Shown piece after piece: positions 10,800-24,381 of a DNA stretch of 64,000 nt; positions within the stretch are counted from its first letter, which is position 1; the number at the start of each line of letters is the position of its first letter. The position numbers and the translations under genes are program-made. This stretch comes from Gordionus sp. m RMFG-2023. Taxonomy: Eukaryota > Nematomorpha > Gordioida > Chordodea > Parachordodidae. The notes beneath the pieces were generated by a model. The model worked only from the letters and a program-made list of their open reading frames with translations. It did not search any database and was not told the origin of the DNA. The stretch is from positions 5,892,846 to 5,956,845 of the forward strand of contig NC_088779.1 of assembly GCF_954871325.1 (NCBI RefSeq), read 5' to 3'.

Positions 10800-13700
10800 T
10801 CCATTTCTAATGCATAAAAATAGTCTATTCTATTTTTAATAAAATCATGTAAAGAAGTTACTTTTATTTGTATGTATAATAAAACTTTAAAAGGAAAGGT
10901 TAAAAGATTTTCACATGTTTTAAGGGCAATTTAAATTTAAATTAACTTTCATAATAAGTCTGTTAAATAATTAGAAATTAAGTGGTGGGTTAAAGTTGGT
11001 GGTTTTTCCCATTTTAAAAAATTATCATAAAAATCAGGATAAAAATTTCAAGTTACAATGAGGGTTGTTTCAGTTTTGTTGTACAAAATTTCATATGAAG
11101 GGGGTTTGCTAGCGTTTAAATAGGTTTTAACCTGAGCCCATATTTATAAAAAAATGAGCCTGGGGCAAGTTGAAATTTCCTAACAAGCATTACAAATGCT
11201 TGAAATACCCATTTTGGAAGAAAAAAAAGAAGAATAAAATTTTTTAAAAAGGGGGAGGGGAATATATGGATGAATTATTGCAAATTTCCAAAACTGTTAT
11301 TTTAGTGATTTTGTTATATCTTTATTTATGAATATTATGGGTTAAAAGATTGAGGAATGTTTAAAATAAGATCTATCTTTTAAATGATATAATAAAAATT
11401 AACTTAAAATCTATAATTTGAAAAAAAAATATACTCATCAACATTATTGATTAATTGTAACTTAAGAAATGGTATGAATTAATTATATATTCTTATAGTT
11501 AATGGTAGTCATCATACAATTAAATTAGTTAGCCTTGAAAATATTATTAAGTATTGAATTTGAAATAACCGTCTTTATGTAAAATTGCCCATTTTCCGTA
11601 AAATGTCAAAATTTAAATCTATTAATTGTCAACATTCAAAATTATAACATTATATAAGAAAGCCATGAATGGTTAAATGTTTGACATTGTGGTCATCTTA
11701 TTGAAGATTTAAGATTATAATTAATTCTTTCCAAAAGTTGTTTATAACTGGTAGAGAAATTATTATTATTCAATGGTTGATTGTCAATTATTGATAACAA
11801 ATCATTAAATGAAACAATCATAACAAATAATTTGTTTGTAATAAAATAGAAAAATTTGATATTTAGGTTATAAATTAAATTAAAATTTTTTAATATTATG
11901 AAAATTTTTCACTTAAATTTATGGAGGGGCTATAAAATTAATTTGATTAATTTAATAACATATAGATTGCATTTTGACAGGAAAATCAAGGTAAGGTTGT
12001 AGATATTTTTTACAAAACAATGAAAAACATCAGCTGATGTGGCTACCTTAAACTAGTTCTCACGCCAAATTAAAGAGTTATTAGATAATCTTCTATAAAC
12101 CTTATTGATTGCGATTGGCTTGATATCTTCATTTATTTTTTCAAGGCGACAAGCTTGGCTCCCGAAAAATCTCGATCTAAATTCAGAGGTGTCCCTATTT
12201 TAACGTCGTTTCGTAACCCTGTCATTTTACCTTGTAGAAAGAGAGGTCAAATTCTTTCTATACTAAAGATAATAAGTCTGGGGCCTCATGGGATTCTGGA
12301 AATTTAAGAAGGTTAGAAAATGCCATGGAATTGGTCAATGAAGGATGATATGTGTATCTGAGATAATTAGAGAAATAATATTTATGTTGGATTATATTCA
12401 AGAGTTAATTAGATGGAATGTATTAACGGATCTTTGTGTTTAATAGTTAGTTGAGATAAATTGTTTCTATAAGAGTTTGTGGAAGTGTCCATTTATAATA
12501 TCAGCTCCAAAAAAGTGACTTCTAAGTATTAAAATAGGATTTTAACTAGGAAAGGACGTCTATCTAACATGCATAGATTTTTAATTTTAAAAATCTCATC
12601 TAAATGATCAAAAAGTAGTCCTTTTAGTTTTTATATGTATTATTACTTATATTCCCCCCTTTTGAATGCCTTGCATACAACATTATAAGTATTATTTTAC
12701 ATTCAACAATATAATTTGATGTTCTTAAATATATATTTATTACAACGTATAATTTTATAAATATAGATTTACTAAATCCTTCTTAATTAAATTTCAGTTT
12801 TATCTAAATTTGGCGTGTAAAGAAAAATTTGATTGGTATGTATCTAAACGGGTTTTGCCATCATAAATAATTTCTGGGTTTCAGTTATTAGATGTTTCTT
12901 TTTGTTTACTATATTTTGCTGTTTAACTTTAAATATTCATCATGTCTTCAAACTTCAAAATATTTTTTAATTATAAACCCAGCAATCAATAAGATAATTA
13001 TTTGTAGATCTTTTGGAACTGAATAATATAGTGTAAATGGCTCAATTTGAATCGATTTTTAAAAATGGGTTATTTAATAATTTTGAGCAAAATCTAGGCA
13101 ATATTTTTCTGGGTAAAATATTGAGTTAGCCTTTGGCTAAAATCGAACTTGGCAAAACTAGAATAATGAAATGAATAGTAAAATATTTTAGAAAGAGTTG
13201 AACTTCTCTTATTCCTAAACACAAAATAAAGATTAAAGTTTTTTCAGAAGTGTTAAATTTAAAAATTCATTTTTTCCTATATTACTGTTATAATTTAAAT
13301 TTTTATAAAGTCAAGAATATATTTTTTTTTTCTTTTTAAATATTTTTTTATAGTTCGCTATGCAGTTATAACTAAAGAAGATGAAAGAAACAGTATTATT
13401 TTCAATATTTTTATTTTATTTTATATCGTTTTTTTAATTTTTGTGATTATTAGAAAATTTAAGACAAAAATAAAAAATATTTTTCATAAAATATTAAAAC
13501 AAAATAAAGACAAAAATAGTAAGAAAAGAAAATGCAACATAACCAACGATGATAAGGTCTTAAACATTTACTTTAGTGAGTGGCGCCCCCGGAGATGGCG
13601 GGGCTCTCAAACCCATTAAAATATTATATAAAATAGATATGATTGATCTTAATATTTTAAACATCAAATTTTCTTTAAAAATTTTAAAGCTCCCCATAGA

Positions 13701-16700
13701 ATAATTATTAAGTGGCCGTTCACCGCCAGTAAATATTGATGATAAATGATTGCATTTTTACAAGGTTATAATTCAACCCTAATATGACAAAATTGTATAT
13801 TTAAGCGAAAACATCATCTTATCCTTGATTGAGGTTTAAACTTAAAAAATAGTTCTCTTGATAAAATGAACTCGTGCTTCCAAGCTTGGCAATTTTTTTG
13901 ACTAAGGAATGACCCGATTTAAAATGAAGACAAAAAATATCTTTTGATAAAAACTCCAAAATTCTTAAATAGCAATTTAAAATATTTAGAATATTTAGGA
14001 GGTTTAGAAGAATTTATAAATTGGGATATTAATCAAGTTCTTAGGTGTATTTTTGTCAAAGAACCATTTTTTAATAGATTGATAGATATTTTAAAAAATA
14101 ATAATTATCATTTAATTCGAAAATTTAATATTTCTTTACTTCTAAATGAAAAACTGACTTTTATCTAATACATTATTTGTATTGATTTTATACAAAACTT
14201 ATTAATTGCTCCTTTTTTTATTTTTTAGATATTGCTACACTCAAAATTATTAGTAAACTAAATATATAACTATTTTCCTTAAATATTCTATCTTATGAAT
14301 CAAACTGATTTACAAAATTATTTTTTTTAGATAAACAAAAACTTAATATGGGTTATTTTAGATTCTTAATCAAAAAACTAATATTATCAGGAAAAATCAA
14401 CTATCTTGTAAATTACATATAATATCAAATTCAGCGAAGTAAAATGTAAATTAGAGCACAATGATGAAATTAACTGGATACTTGCATATAACCTATTATA
14501 AATCAGACTGTTTAAATTTATACTTTAAGTTGAGACATCAAATTAAAGAGAAATTAGAGAAGCATAATAAATGACCAAATTTTTAATTCTACCTAGTTTT
14601 TCAAAAAAATGACTTGAACATTATGCAATTGGGATTAATTAAAATTATTATCTTTTGACTGACTATGGATTATTCAAATTAGGGAAGTTAACTGTTTATT
14701 TTATTGCCTTTCAAATTCTGAACGATCCTAATATTTAATAAATTTAATATTTTTTTTTTATAAATTCCTCTTTTTTTAATTATTTTAATGAAAAATGTTT
14801 TTTTATCTAAACATTTGCTCCAAGAATACATTTCGATTTTATTAGTGATAAAAAATAATTTTTTAGAGGGAATATATTAACAATGAAATCCATATTTAAT
14901 TTTTCTATAAATTATAAACCCATCTGTTTGATGAGAAAATAATTGCCTCAAAAAAAAAGGAATTTTTAATAATCTAAGATTTGCAATTAAGGAGATATAA
15001 TTATAATAAATTGACATTCAACATATTATCGATAAAATGAAATCCCTTTAAATGTTGTCTCATAATAAACTTTTAGCCTTCTGTCAACTTAAAATTGATG
15101 GATACAGATGATTAATTTCAAGTGATTAATACAAATCCGCTGGGTATCCATCATTAATAGATTTATATTTATGAAAACATATAAAAGGTATTTCAGAATC
15201 CTATTTAGTATATTGCATTTAAGGATAGAATCTTGAACCTTGGCAAGTATTGATATTTATTTTATGAGCAACAAATAGCATACTATCGCTATGAAAAGAT
15301 GATAGGTATAACGAAATTAAGATACATCACATATTGGTATTATAAAATTATATATATATTTTAAATATTTGTTTGTATTTGGGGTCTAATATTTGTTTGG
15401 AGCGTGATAATTTGCTATTTTCATGTCTACACTAAGAATTTGTTTTAAAAAAGATGTAATAATTAAAAGTAAATTGAAATTATTTAGTTTGAGTAAGCAG
15501 GACCTAGTGACCCGTGTATGGGTATGCAGTTGGGTCGGAATATTTGTACTGATATTCTTTGCTACCTGAAGAAACCCTCTTTAAATGACCTCGTACCATC
15601 AATGCCACCAGAAGAATTCTTTGAATAAATTAATTGTTTCAAAAATCCCTTCAGTTAATAAGTCGGGATTGTCAGAAGACGGTAGGGTGATAATTGTAAA
15701 ATTTTGGATATGTTTGTAGTGACCTAAGAACAGTTTTATCACTGGGAGCTATAGTGCCATTGGAACAAGCTAACTGATGACTGAGTTTATAATTCATAAC
15801 ATTAGTTTAGTTTGAATCAATATAGTCTCATATTTCTCTCATAGGTTTATTAAAAGTTTGTGTAATTTGTCTGGGTATATAAAACATGATAGACGATTTT
15901 TCCAATTATCCAAACTTTTAATATTTTTATTTAATAATATTAAATTACTAAAAAATTTTGAGAATTAAATAAGACCACCCTTTATGATGCGAGCTTTTAT
16001 GGTTGGGAAACTTTCTTTCATAAATTTATTTACCCATTCCTGTGCCTAAACAATAAAAATTGAGTTGCTATTATTTGGAATTGAAATTGTAGATGTAGGG
16101 ATGATTTCATATTAGAGATGATATTATTGGGGTTTAAAATCGAAGGGGATTCATTTCATATTGCCAATATTAATGAGAGAAGTTAACAAGAAGAGGGCAT
16201 AATAGGATCATCAATGTTACAGAAGGCTACTGGTGTTGGGAATATACGTGCATGATGGCCGGGGAAAATAAGTTCATTCCCTTTAAGTAAAACATTATTA
16301 TGACAAGTAGAACATATCACCATAATATACAATATTTTATATTATTATTATAAACTAATAAAAGCTTATTTGATTAACTAATTAAGCACTTTTTAAAATC
16401 AATTTACATTTTCTAAATTATATTATTATTATTTAATTATTTTACAGAAAGGATTTCTGAAGATACTGGTAAATTTGTAGAAACAAACATATTTTTTCTA
16501 AATTAAAGTTTACTTATCGAAATCAATAATGAAGAAATAACTTTTTAACAAAAATGTTTGAGCTACTGTGTTGATCAGGGAAAGCAAGTTTGTTTTTAAA
16601 CTTTTATTGAGTAAAATAACATATCTGGTAATCTGTAATATATGTATATACTTGAGCAAGATTGTTAAGAAACAGAGTTTTGTCTTTTAATTTGGTTTCT

Positions 16701-17440
16701 TACAAATTTCCAATCGAATAGTTTGTCCTAGTTGGGATATAAAATACATGGATCTTCCACCATTTATAAAAGGCAATTTCATATTTAGAAAACTGGAAAT
16801 ATATTTTAAATGATGCAGATATAACTAATGATCTCATCATACTCTTTATAACTTGTATATATTTTGAAATATGAACTCTATGTTCCAAAATTGACGGCAA
16901 ACATTCCTTATATTTATATATTAAATATTCAATGAATGTTGAAAAATATTTCTAGTCCAATCGAAATTGAGTTCTGAATTCCCATATATTCCAAAGCCCA
17001 ATATATATTTATCTTTATAATCAATATATAAAAAACAATCTAACTAAAGTTATTCATTTGTAGATAATTATGGGGCTAACCAATTTTATTTATTTAATGA
17101 AAATTTAAAAAATACATTCTCCTTTGTTATAATATGAACAGTAACCAAAATTGGTAAATTTAATTTCTTTATTTATTTTCAAGTCACTGAAAAAACTCTT
17201 TATCTTTTTAAGTTATCTTTAGCGGAAAATTAATTGTATATTAGGATTAAATTTATATAACGGTATGAATCAGTTAGCAAGTTATTTTTGTTTGGTTATT
17301 ATAAATGACTCAGTATATTATGATAAATTTAAAATAAAAATCTAAATTGAAGGTTAATGTTTATGATGACAATTAATCCTTAATTAAAACATAGGAATTG
17401 TGATATTTACGTTCTTTTCTTAAAACAGACTATATTAAAT
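10800..17440. other. 6.6 kb of AT-rich DNA without recognised genes
   Basis: Long AT-rich stretch with many homopolymer A/T runs. A short GC-rich patch, GTGGCGCCCCCGGAGATGGC at about 13580, stands out and may be the eroded end of an element. The 74-codon frame at 13944-14168 has the Asn/Ile/Leu/Lys-rich composition of chance AT-rich ORFs. The patch at 15500-15780 is slightly richer in GC, but no family was recognised in either strand. Confidence 0.45.
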
Positions 17441-17570
17441 CCCGAGTTGCCAGATAACCCTTGGTAACGTTGCTAATAAAGCATTGCTTCTAAAAATATA
17501 GCTAGTAGCACATTATTCTTTAGAAAATAGCGCAATGCCTTAAATATATATATAATAAATATGCACTACA
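17441..17570. repeat. Motif-rich patch resembling a hAT-type element end
   Basis: Contains TTGGTAACGTTGCTAATAAA, GCATTGCTTCTAAAAATA, TAGCTAGTAGC and AAAATAGCGCAATGCC, a mixture of TAGC/GCTA motifs like those at 2444-2567. No terminal repeat partner was found within several kb. Annotated only as a probable eroded transposon end. Confidence 0.25.
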
Positions 17571-18328
17571 AAAAAAATATTAAATTTATTTAAAATTTCA
17601 TAATTAATTTGTAATATTATAATCTTTTAATTTATTTTATTAATATTTATAATTTTCTTTTATAAATTTAATTTATTTATCAAGAAATTATCATTAGGGA
17701 TATGAACATAGAAAATAATTTTGAGACAGTTGATGACCAAATTTTACTAGAAATGATACTGGAAATACCCTTCCCCAAATTTGCAAAATAGTTTGAACTT
17801 AGTAAAAAAAAGTTACTATAGGATTTAAATTTAGGTGCATAAAAATCTGAGATAATGGCAATAATTCAAGCTCCTTTAATATATAAATATCTATTCATAA
17901 ATTTTAATAAAATTATTATCTGCTGTTTTAAATTTTGCATGTTTGCTCATAAAATTTCACAGATGTTAATAAATATCTTGACAATTTGATGAATAGAAGA
18001 GGCAACATATCAAATATTCAAACTAAATTAAATAATCCTACAATATAAAAATAAGGCCTTCCTTAATAATTAGTAGAAAAGTCATAAATAATTATATTTC
18101 TCAACCAATTTCCTTGGTCGATAATCCCTAATTTATTAATCTGATTACATTATCTCTTGAATATTCTGCTGGCTAAATGAATGATTAAATTTTTTTATTA
18201 ATTTTAAGAAATAGAGCCTAATATAAATCTAACAGATATTTCTTACATCTACATAACAGCAGATTGCTGTTAACTCTTTAAGGTAAAATAAAGTTTGCTA
18301 TCTTTTATTAATATGATCTAGTTCCACC

Positions 18329-18535
18329 GGCGACAATTCGGCGAAGCGACAATTTGGCGCATATCTATTACAGTTGTAATTTATTATAAATTACTTATTA
18401 TAAAAATATAAGGATGATTAAATAGAAGTCATTTTGAATGTTGTATTATAAGTTATTTCTTCATATTTATTATATAAAAATCTCTATTTATTTACTAAAT
18501 GTGTAATATCGAAAAAAATTAACTAATATTTATAC
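18329..18535 (+). repeat. MULE left terminal inverted repeat
   Basis: Starts with GGCGACAATTCGGCG and a second GCGACAATTTGGCGC unit, then continues about 170 bp in inverted match to 20481-20700. Similarity may continue weakly to about 18560. Confidence 0.8.
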
Positions 18536-18844
18536 ATATTTCTGGACCAATTTACCATTCTAAAAAACATAAAATCCAAATCTCCTTTTTTTATTTTTTC
18601 CGGCTAACTATTGACAAAAAATTAATAAATAGAATTATGTTTATCTTGAAATATTGTCCTTTCTTCTATTTTAAAATTTTAAAAAGTTTGTAAAAAACTT
18701 TATTTTTTTTCTTTTCCTTCCATAATTTAATCTTTATATATAATTTCTTTTCATAATTTAATCATTATTAATTGAGAATTCCTGATAAAGGTAAATATTA
18801 ATATTATTTCTGTGTATCATCTATAATTTTTATAAATTTATTTT

Positions 18845-20035
18845 TAAGAAGAACGTGGGTCAAAACAACTTGTTCATGATCAATACATAATCAGAAGAGA
18901 GAACTATAAATCAAAAAGCAATATGGAAATGTGTTGAGTCTTATAAATTATTGGAAGGTAGACCTACCCATTGCAAAGGGCGGTGCCATACATAAAATGA
19001 AGAAGTAATTCTTCATATAGATAATCATAATAATGTGTTAGATGGTACTGAGATATTAAAAACTGAAAACTTAAATAATATTAAAAGACCTGCCAATGAG
19101 GTGACTGATACACCTCAAAAAATTATAAGTATATCAATAGCAGGGGGTTCCCCATCCCTTCATGCTGCCCTTCCACCCATCGCGTCAATAAAGCGGACTA
19201 TTTAGCCAGTTAGATCGCTTATAGGTTCTCCATTACCTAACCCGACGAACAGTTATGATCTAGATTTACTCGATATCTATAGAATAACATGTTCAGGGTA
19301 GCCATTCCTTCAATATGACAGTAAGCATTTGCAAAGGGAACTGCCAAGAATTTTGATATTTGCCACCGCCCAAAATCTTACATTGATGGCGGAATGCAGT
19401 TACTGGTATGCAGATGGCACATTTGAGACAACCACCTTAATTTTTCATCAACTTTCGACCTTGTACCCTCAATTTTTGGGCTATTACCAAATAAAACCCA
19501 GATTAGGTCTTGGATGAGATAAAAAGATTAAATAATCGAAATCCTATACCGGTAATGATCGATTTTGAGAAGTCGAAAATAAATGCCTTTTTACATTCAT
19601 TTCCTTCAATAACTGTAAGAGGGTGTTTTTTTCAAATAATCAGCGATTTTGAGACATATACAGAGTGATGGCGAGTTACTAGCACACTATTTAGAAAAAG
19701 ATGCAGGATATGAGTGGTCTATTAAACAAATGCTCTTTCTTGCATTTGTTCACATAAATGATGTAGTTGATGCTTTTTATGGACTTACACAAACACAATT
19801 CTATCAAGATAATGAAAGGTTCTTATATAATTTTATAACATATTATGAAGCAAATTGGATTAGGAAATCGTATTGGGGAAAGACAACCACCAAGGTTTAT
19901 ACTCTACGGTTAGAACAATCGTTACCGAAGCAAAAATTGTACAATATATTTCTAGTACGCAACCCCCGAGATCAAGAAAGAGGTATCGGGATACGGCTGA
20001 AAATATTATATTAATTGTATCTGACCATGTAAAAT
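18845..20035 (+). pseudogene. MULE transposase remnant with N-terminal FLYWCH domain
   Basis: Plus-strand pieces in several frames follow the order of FLYWCH-MULE proteins. KQLVHDQYIIRREN, AIWKCVESYK and LEGRPTHCKGRC resemble a FLYWCH zinc finger (18849-18990). LPRILIFATAQNL, LMAECSYWYADGTFE (catalytic Asp region, about 19390-19430) and FHQLSTLYPQF follow. VMIDFEKSKINAF (second Asp, about 19550-19590) leads to VRGCFFQ, then FLAFVHINDVVDAFYGL and YYEANWIRKSYWG, with RQPPRF in another frame. Stops and frame changes break the reading at several points, so no protein is expected. Two open pieces of 62 and 121 codons survive at 19329-19517 and 19649-20014. Confidence 0.85.
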
Positions 20036-20284
20036 CACCCGATTAATGATTATTTAAGGGGGATCGCTTATAATTATAATTTACAAATATAATGTTTTTT
20101 TAATAGTATGTTTTGTATGTATATTTATATTTTCTATATTCATTTTGTAAATAAATAAAAAAAATTGTGCGTTAATTCATTTTTGATTTATATAATAGAA
20201 AAAATTAGCCTAAGCATAATATTTTTTTAAAAAAGGTTTAATAGAATTTAAGGATTTTTAATAAATCTAAAAAATGAGTCAGTC

Positions 20285-20350
20285 TTAATTTGATTTTTTT
20301 TGGTTCATGGCTGGGTCTATTTTTAAAAAAGGTCGATTTAAATTCTAGCC
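20285..20350 (+). repeat. One arm of a small fold-back repeat inside the MULE
   Basis: Contains CTATTTTTAAAAAAGGTCGA and TTCTAGCCAAAATAATATG. The same motif order occurs at 35158-35221 and 43065-43128, which appear to be the two arms of a split MITE. Only one arm is recognised here, between the MULE transposase and its right terminal repeat. Confidence 0.4.
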
Positions 20351-20480
20351 AAAATAATATGTAAGATTCGAGATAGGACCAAACCGTTCTTTTTCTTTCT
20401 TTCTTCTATGCAAAATCTCGGGGCTTACCATTGGCTACTAATCAACATACCTTATGTGAATTGGTCAACCAAAGAAATCG

Positions 20481-20735
20481 GTATAAATATTGGTTGTTAA
20501 TATTTTTTGATATTACACATTTAGTAAATAAAATTGAGATTTTCGTAAAAATAAATATGAAGAAATAATTAATAGGACCAAATTATTTCTATTTAATCAT
20601 CCTTATTTTTTAATACTAAGTAATATATGATAAATTTCAACTGCTATAGATACGCGCCGAATTAACGCCGCGCTTAATTGTCGCCACGCCGAATTTTATG
20701 CGTCAAATTTTCCGCGCCGAATTGACGTGATACCA
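20481..20735 (-). repeat. MULE right terminal inverted repeat with reiterated GGCG motif
   Basis: Reverse-complement partner of 18329-18535. The outer about 100 bp contains about five irregular units related to CAATTCGGCGCGG (GCGCCGAATT in plus orientation), so this end has an expanded terminal motif. Confidence 0.8.
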
Positions 20736-20744
20736 TTGGATTTA

Positions 20745-21180
20745 ATGAGCAGCCAAATAGTCCATTGATAATTGATAATGTTGACTAATAAACACAAACC
20801 TCATGAAGATCTACATTAGCTAATCAATCTTGATGCGTTTTTTTCAAATATATATTTTTGATAATAAGTTTAGAAATTTAAATTTCTTATTGTCATCAAG
20901 TGCTATTGTTTAGCGATTTTATCAACACTTAACGTTGCTTTAGATTTGGGGATGATAATATAAAGTGATTTTATTATTAAAATGCGAATAAAATAAAGAG
21001 TTAAATTTTAAAACAGGAATATGCATTTTTTGTTTAAGGAAAAAAAATTTCTAGGTTCTTATGTTATGACTTTGATTTTGCCGTAGTATTTTATTATTTT
21101 TTAAATATACTAAAAGATAAATTGAAGACTCCAGGTCTATATTATAAATAATACTTATATACCTTTTATAAGAATATTAT
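20745..21180. other. AT-rich DNA, nothing recognised
   Basis: No feature recognised between the MULE and the local duplication. Confidence 0.4.
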
Positions 21181-21183
21181 ATT

Positions 21184-21525
21184 TTTTTTTAAATAATATG
21201 AGTGCGTTTCATATTACTTCATTTTTTGTGAAAATATTAATTGTCCTATTTAAAATTTCCTTCGCTTTCTCTTTATTAACATTTAGAATTGCTATATGAT
21301 CTTATTTCTGAATTATCGTAATCTTATTTTTTTATTCCCTAAAAGTTTTTCTATAATATAAATGACTAAATAATATCTATTATATTTTTATTTTTAAATA
21401 ATATGAGTGTGTTTCTTATTACTTCATTTTTTGTGAAAATATTAATTGTCCTATTTAAATCAAGTTGCTTTGCTTTCTCTTTATTAACATTTAGAATTGC
21501 TATATGATCTTATTTCTAATTATCG
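21184..21525 (+). repeat. Direct duplication, about 130 bp, period 205 bp
   Basis: Two near-identical segments, 21184-21318 and 21389-21525, share AATAATATGAGTG, ACTTCATTTTTTGTGAAAAT, TTAATTGTCCTATTTAAA and CTTTATTAACATTTAGAATT. They are separated by about 70 bp of AT-rich DNA. No coding sense is seen. Looks like a segmental tandem duplication. Confidence 0.8.
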
Positions 21526-21529
21526 TTCT

Positions 21530-24110
21530 GCAGATAGTACTTGCATGAATTGTTAATATAATTTTAATTAATTTTACATACTCTGAAAAAGTCTAAATAA
21601 TTTTTTTTGTACTTTGTTTCTTTAATATGGTTATGACGACGTCTAAAGAGTTTACTGTATATTTTTCCATATTGAGTATTCCAAAAGCCTATATCTATGG
21701 AGTTGAAGCGTGCACCATATATATATTCCCTAATATATAGATCCTATACATGATGTATACCCCTTTTATTATAGTAAACTGTACCACTATGTAGTCAGCT
21801 AGCATTGTAGAGAAGAAAGAGGTGTTCTATGAGTTCCGATGCCGGCAGAATAGTGCGTTCGTTTACAACTAATTTTTTAGTCTTTAATGGCGCTGTTTAT
21901 ATTCATTTTGTTCAAGTTCCGATTAGGCGAATGGAAATGATAATCACATATAGGTCTTGGCTACCTTGTTCTGTAAAGATTTATCTAGTAATCTGTTCAT
22001 ATAGCTTCCTTGTGGTCCGTTTTTATTTTATTCATTTCTATTTGTAATTTCGATAAGGGATGATGGATTTAAAGGGAGTGAGTAATTTGAGAGAGGAAAG
22101 CCTTGTATATATTATTGTTGTCAAAATTAAATTGTATAGATTTATATAAGTTGCCAAAAAAATCCGTTTATCGGCTCTTATGCAGTGAATAATGTATCTT
22201 CTGGGGTGTTTTGTATATTGATGGAGATATTTGTGGTTAAATTTATTTTTATCTATATCGTTAAAGACATGAGCCATTCTTTACGCTTAATGCATGGTCT
22301 TAATCATTGAGTTATGCAGATTGATAAATTCAGCTTTATATTTTTCCAGGTTATATTAGGATTGATCATGCTGTTTAATGTATTTCTCCAAGTAGTTAAT
22401 TTTATATTTTCATTAGTTACCATAGTTACTACTAATATATGAAAATACCACTTCTAACACAATTCAAGATTACATAATATATTTTATTATTTAAATAAAA
22501 TAAACCGATATAGATACAGTGGAATTATGTAAATTTATATGAAAATGCTATATATTATATAAGTTTAAATCATAGATCATAGGAATATAGTTTTTAACTA
22601 TAAAATAATAAGAGTGTCGAATGATATGAGGCATCTTTCATTTTTTCCAGTATAGCTAAATATAATTATCTTTATTTTTAAGACTTTGGGCAACAGTCAA
22701 AACATTTATGAGTTTTAAATATTAAATATATTAACGATAATATGATGTAAATAAGAGACATGTTTAAAATTTTGCGTTTCATTAATTCTCTTTTCATTTA
22801 ATGTTGTTTAAGTTTTAAAACTTCATATCATATTTTTCTCTAAATATTTCTATTTGTCACTTTATCTTTATTTGGTTTATCCTAAGACTACTAGCCTATC
22901 ATAAATAGATAATACACTCTACTCTACGAAATATATTCTAGTGCTTAAGACTATATAATTCTATCATATTCAAATTGTTTGATGGAGAAAATATTATTAT
23001 AATAATTTTGAAATCATATAAAATACCAGGCAATCTATTGACAGTCACCCGACTAAATTTGAAAAAATTATTATTAAGCTTGTAGAATATTTTTGGCTGA
23101 GTCCGTATACTTATTTTTGCATTTTACAGTTCTATCTAAAAATAATTTTAAAATTTTACTATTCGCAATATCTATCAGTTATGGTATAACTATAAAAATA
23201 TTGACTTAAAAAAGAAGTTTTAATGATTATTTAAGTCAAAAATTATATTATAAAATATTTTGTAAATTTTGGTAACTATATTATCTTTGTAAATTAATCT
23301 TCATAATTTTCATTATCCGAATCGAAAGAAATCAAATAATATAAATATAAGAATTTTTTATATAAAACATCCTTTGCCTCTTAATAAATATATTCAAATT
23401 ATGTTATTTAAAGATAAAAATATTTAAATTTTATTTATTATTTATTACACGTATAGATAATATAACCAAAGCGATAGGTAAATTTATATTTGATACTATA
23501 TGAGATCGAAGCTTCTAAAAATTTCTTTTTGTCTCTTATATACACAATGAAAAAGACATATTATGTCTTTCTCAAATCAAAATCTCTCAACCTATTTTTG
23601 ACTCCATTAGTATATAACATTGTGTATAAATATAAAAAATAGATTTAACAATCCAAAATTTTTGGGGTTATCAAATCTTCTATTAAAAACCATTAACTTT
23701 TTTAATTCATAAAAAGGGACTTTATCCTATTATGTCTCTAAATGATTTATCTAGTTGCAGTAAAAAAAATTATAAATCATAAAGTAATTGTAATATGACT
23801 GCTTGATTTATGTCTGTTTCAAACAATCAAAAGTAGACCTGTTATTCTTTCAATTTCTCTCAGATTTTAACAAATTAATACATTTCCTTAAATCTTATAG
23901 AATATATTTTTGTTATAATTCAATACGAATCAATTCCTGTCATAAATTTCATTTTGAAATTGCACACATTTTTGAATTTATCTAATGTGTGATAAAAAAC
24001 ATCTCAACCAACTAAAGATTTCTAAAATATAAATTTTGTTCGGCCCGTGCTCTTAACTCTAAAAGGATAGGAATCGCGATTATTTTTTAAATTTTATGCA
24101 CATTTTTTTA
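21530..24110. other. AT-rich DNA without recognised gene
   Basis: The 72-codon frame at 21829-22047 (plus) and the overlapping minus-strand frame at 22038-22277 lie in a slightly less AT-biased patch, but neither resembles a known family. The rest is AT-rich with no clear repeat. Confidence 0.4.
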
Positions 24111-24125
24111 GTAGCGTTACTAGGA

Positions 24126-24137
24126 GGGGGGGGGGGG
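24126..24137 (+). repeat. G12 homopolymer beside GCGTTACTAGGA
   Basis: Twelve Gs follow TAGTAGCGTTACTAGGA in very AT-rich surroundings. C-tracts followed by a CTAGCTACGC-like motif (here inverted) mark the ends of various transposons in animals, so this may be an eroded element terminus. Confidence 0.4.
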
Positions 24138-24381
24138 TTCAGGGTCTTAGAGTCTCAGAAATTTTAATTATGTTTTATAAAAATAAAAGATAATTTTGAA
24201 AATATATAATAAATTTTACCTTTTCTATATTTAAGCCCCTTTAGATTGGAGATTGTAAAGGCTAATGATAACGCCACCGATTATTTATATAAAAGGCTAT
24301 TTAAAAATTATAATTTTAATATATTTCAAAAAAATTTTGCAAAAATTTAATATCAACTTACTTATAAAATTGTGAAACTCA

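Larger units (their letters stand above)
18329..20735 (+). mobile_element. FLYWCH-type MULE (Mutator-like) DNA transposon, full-length but decayed
   Basis: Inverted repeats of more than 200 bp bound the element: 18329-18535 and 20481-20735. Read inwards, both carry CAATTCGGCG motifs, then TATCTAT, AAGGATGATTAAATAGAA, TTATTTCTTCATATTTAT, TTTACTAAATGTGTAATATC and AATATTTATAC. The right arm is longer because the outer GGCG-containing motif is repeated about five times, against two on the left. Inside is a broken transposase on the plus strand. A 9-bp target duplication could not be confirmed. Long terminal inverted repeats plus the MULE transposase make the family assignment strong. Confidence 0.85.

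Noticed and set aside
17441-17570. Pairing this patch with 2444-2567 as the two ends of one 15-kb hAT element
   Set aside because: Only short TAGC-type motifs are shared, and several unrelated elements lie between. No transposase remnant spans the interval.
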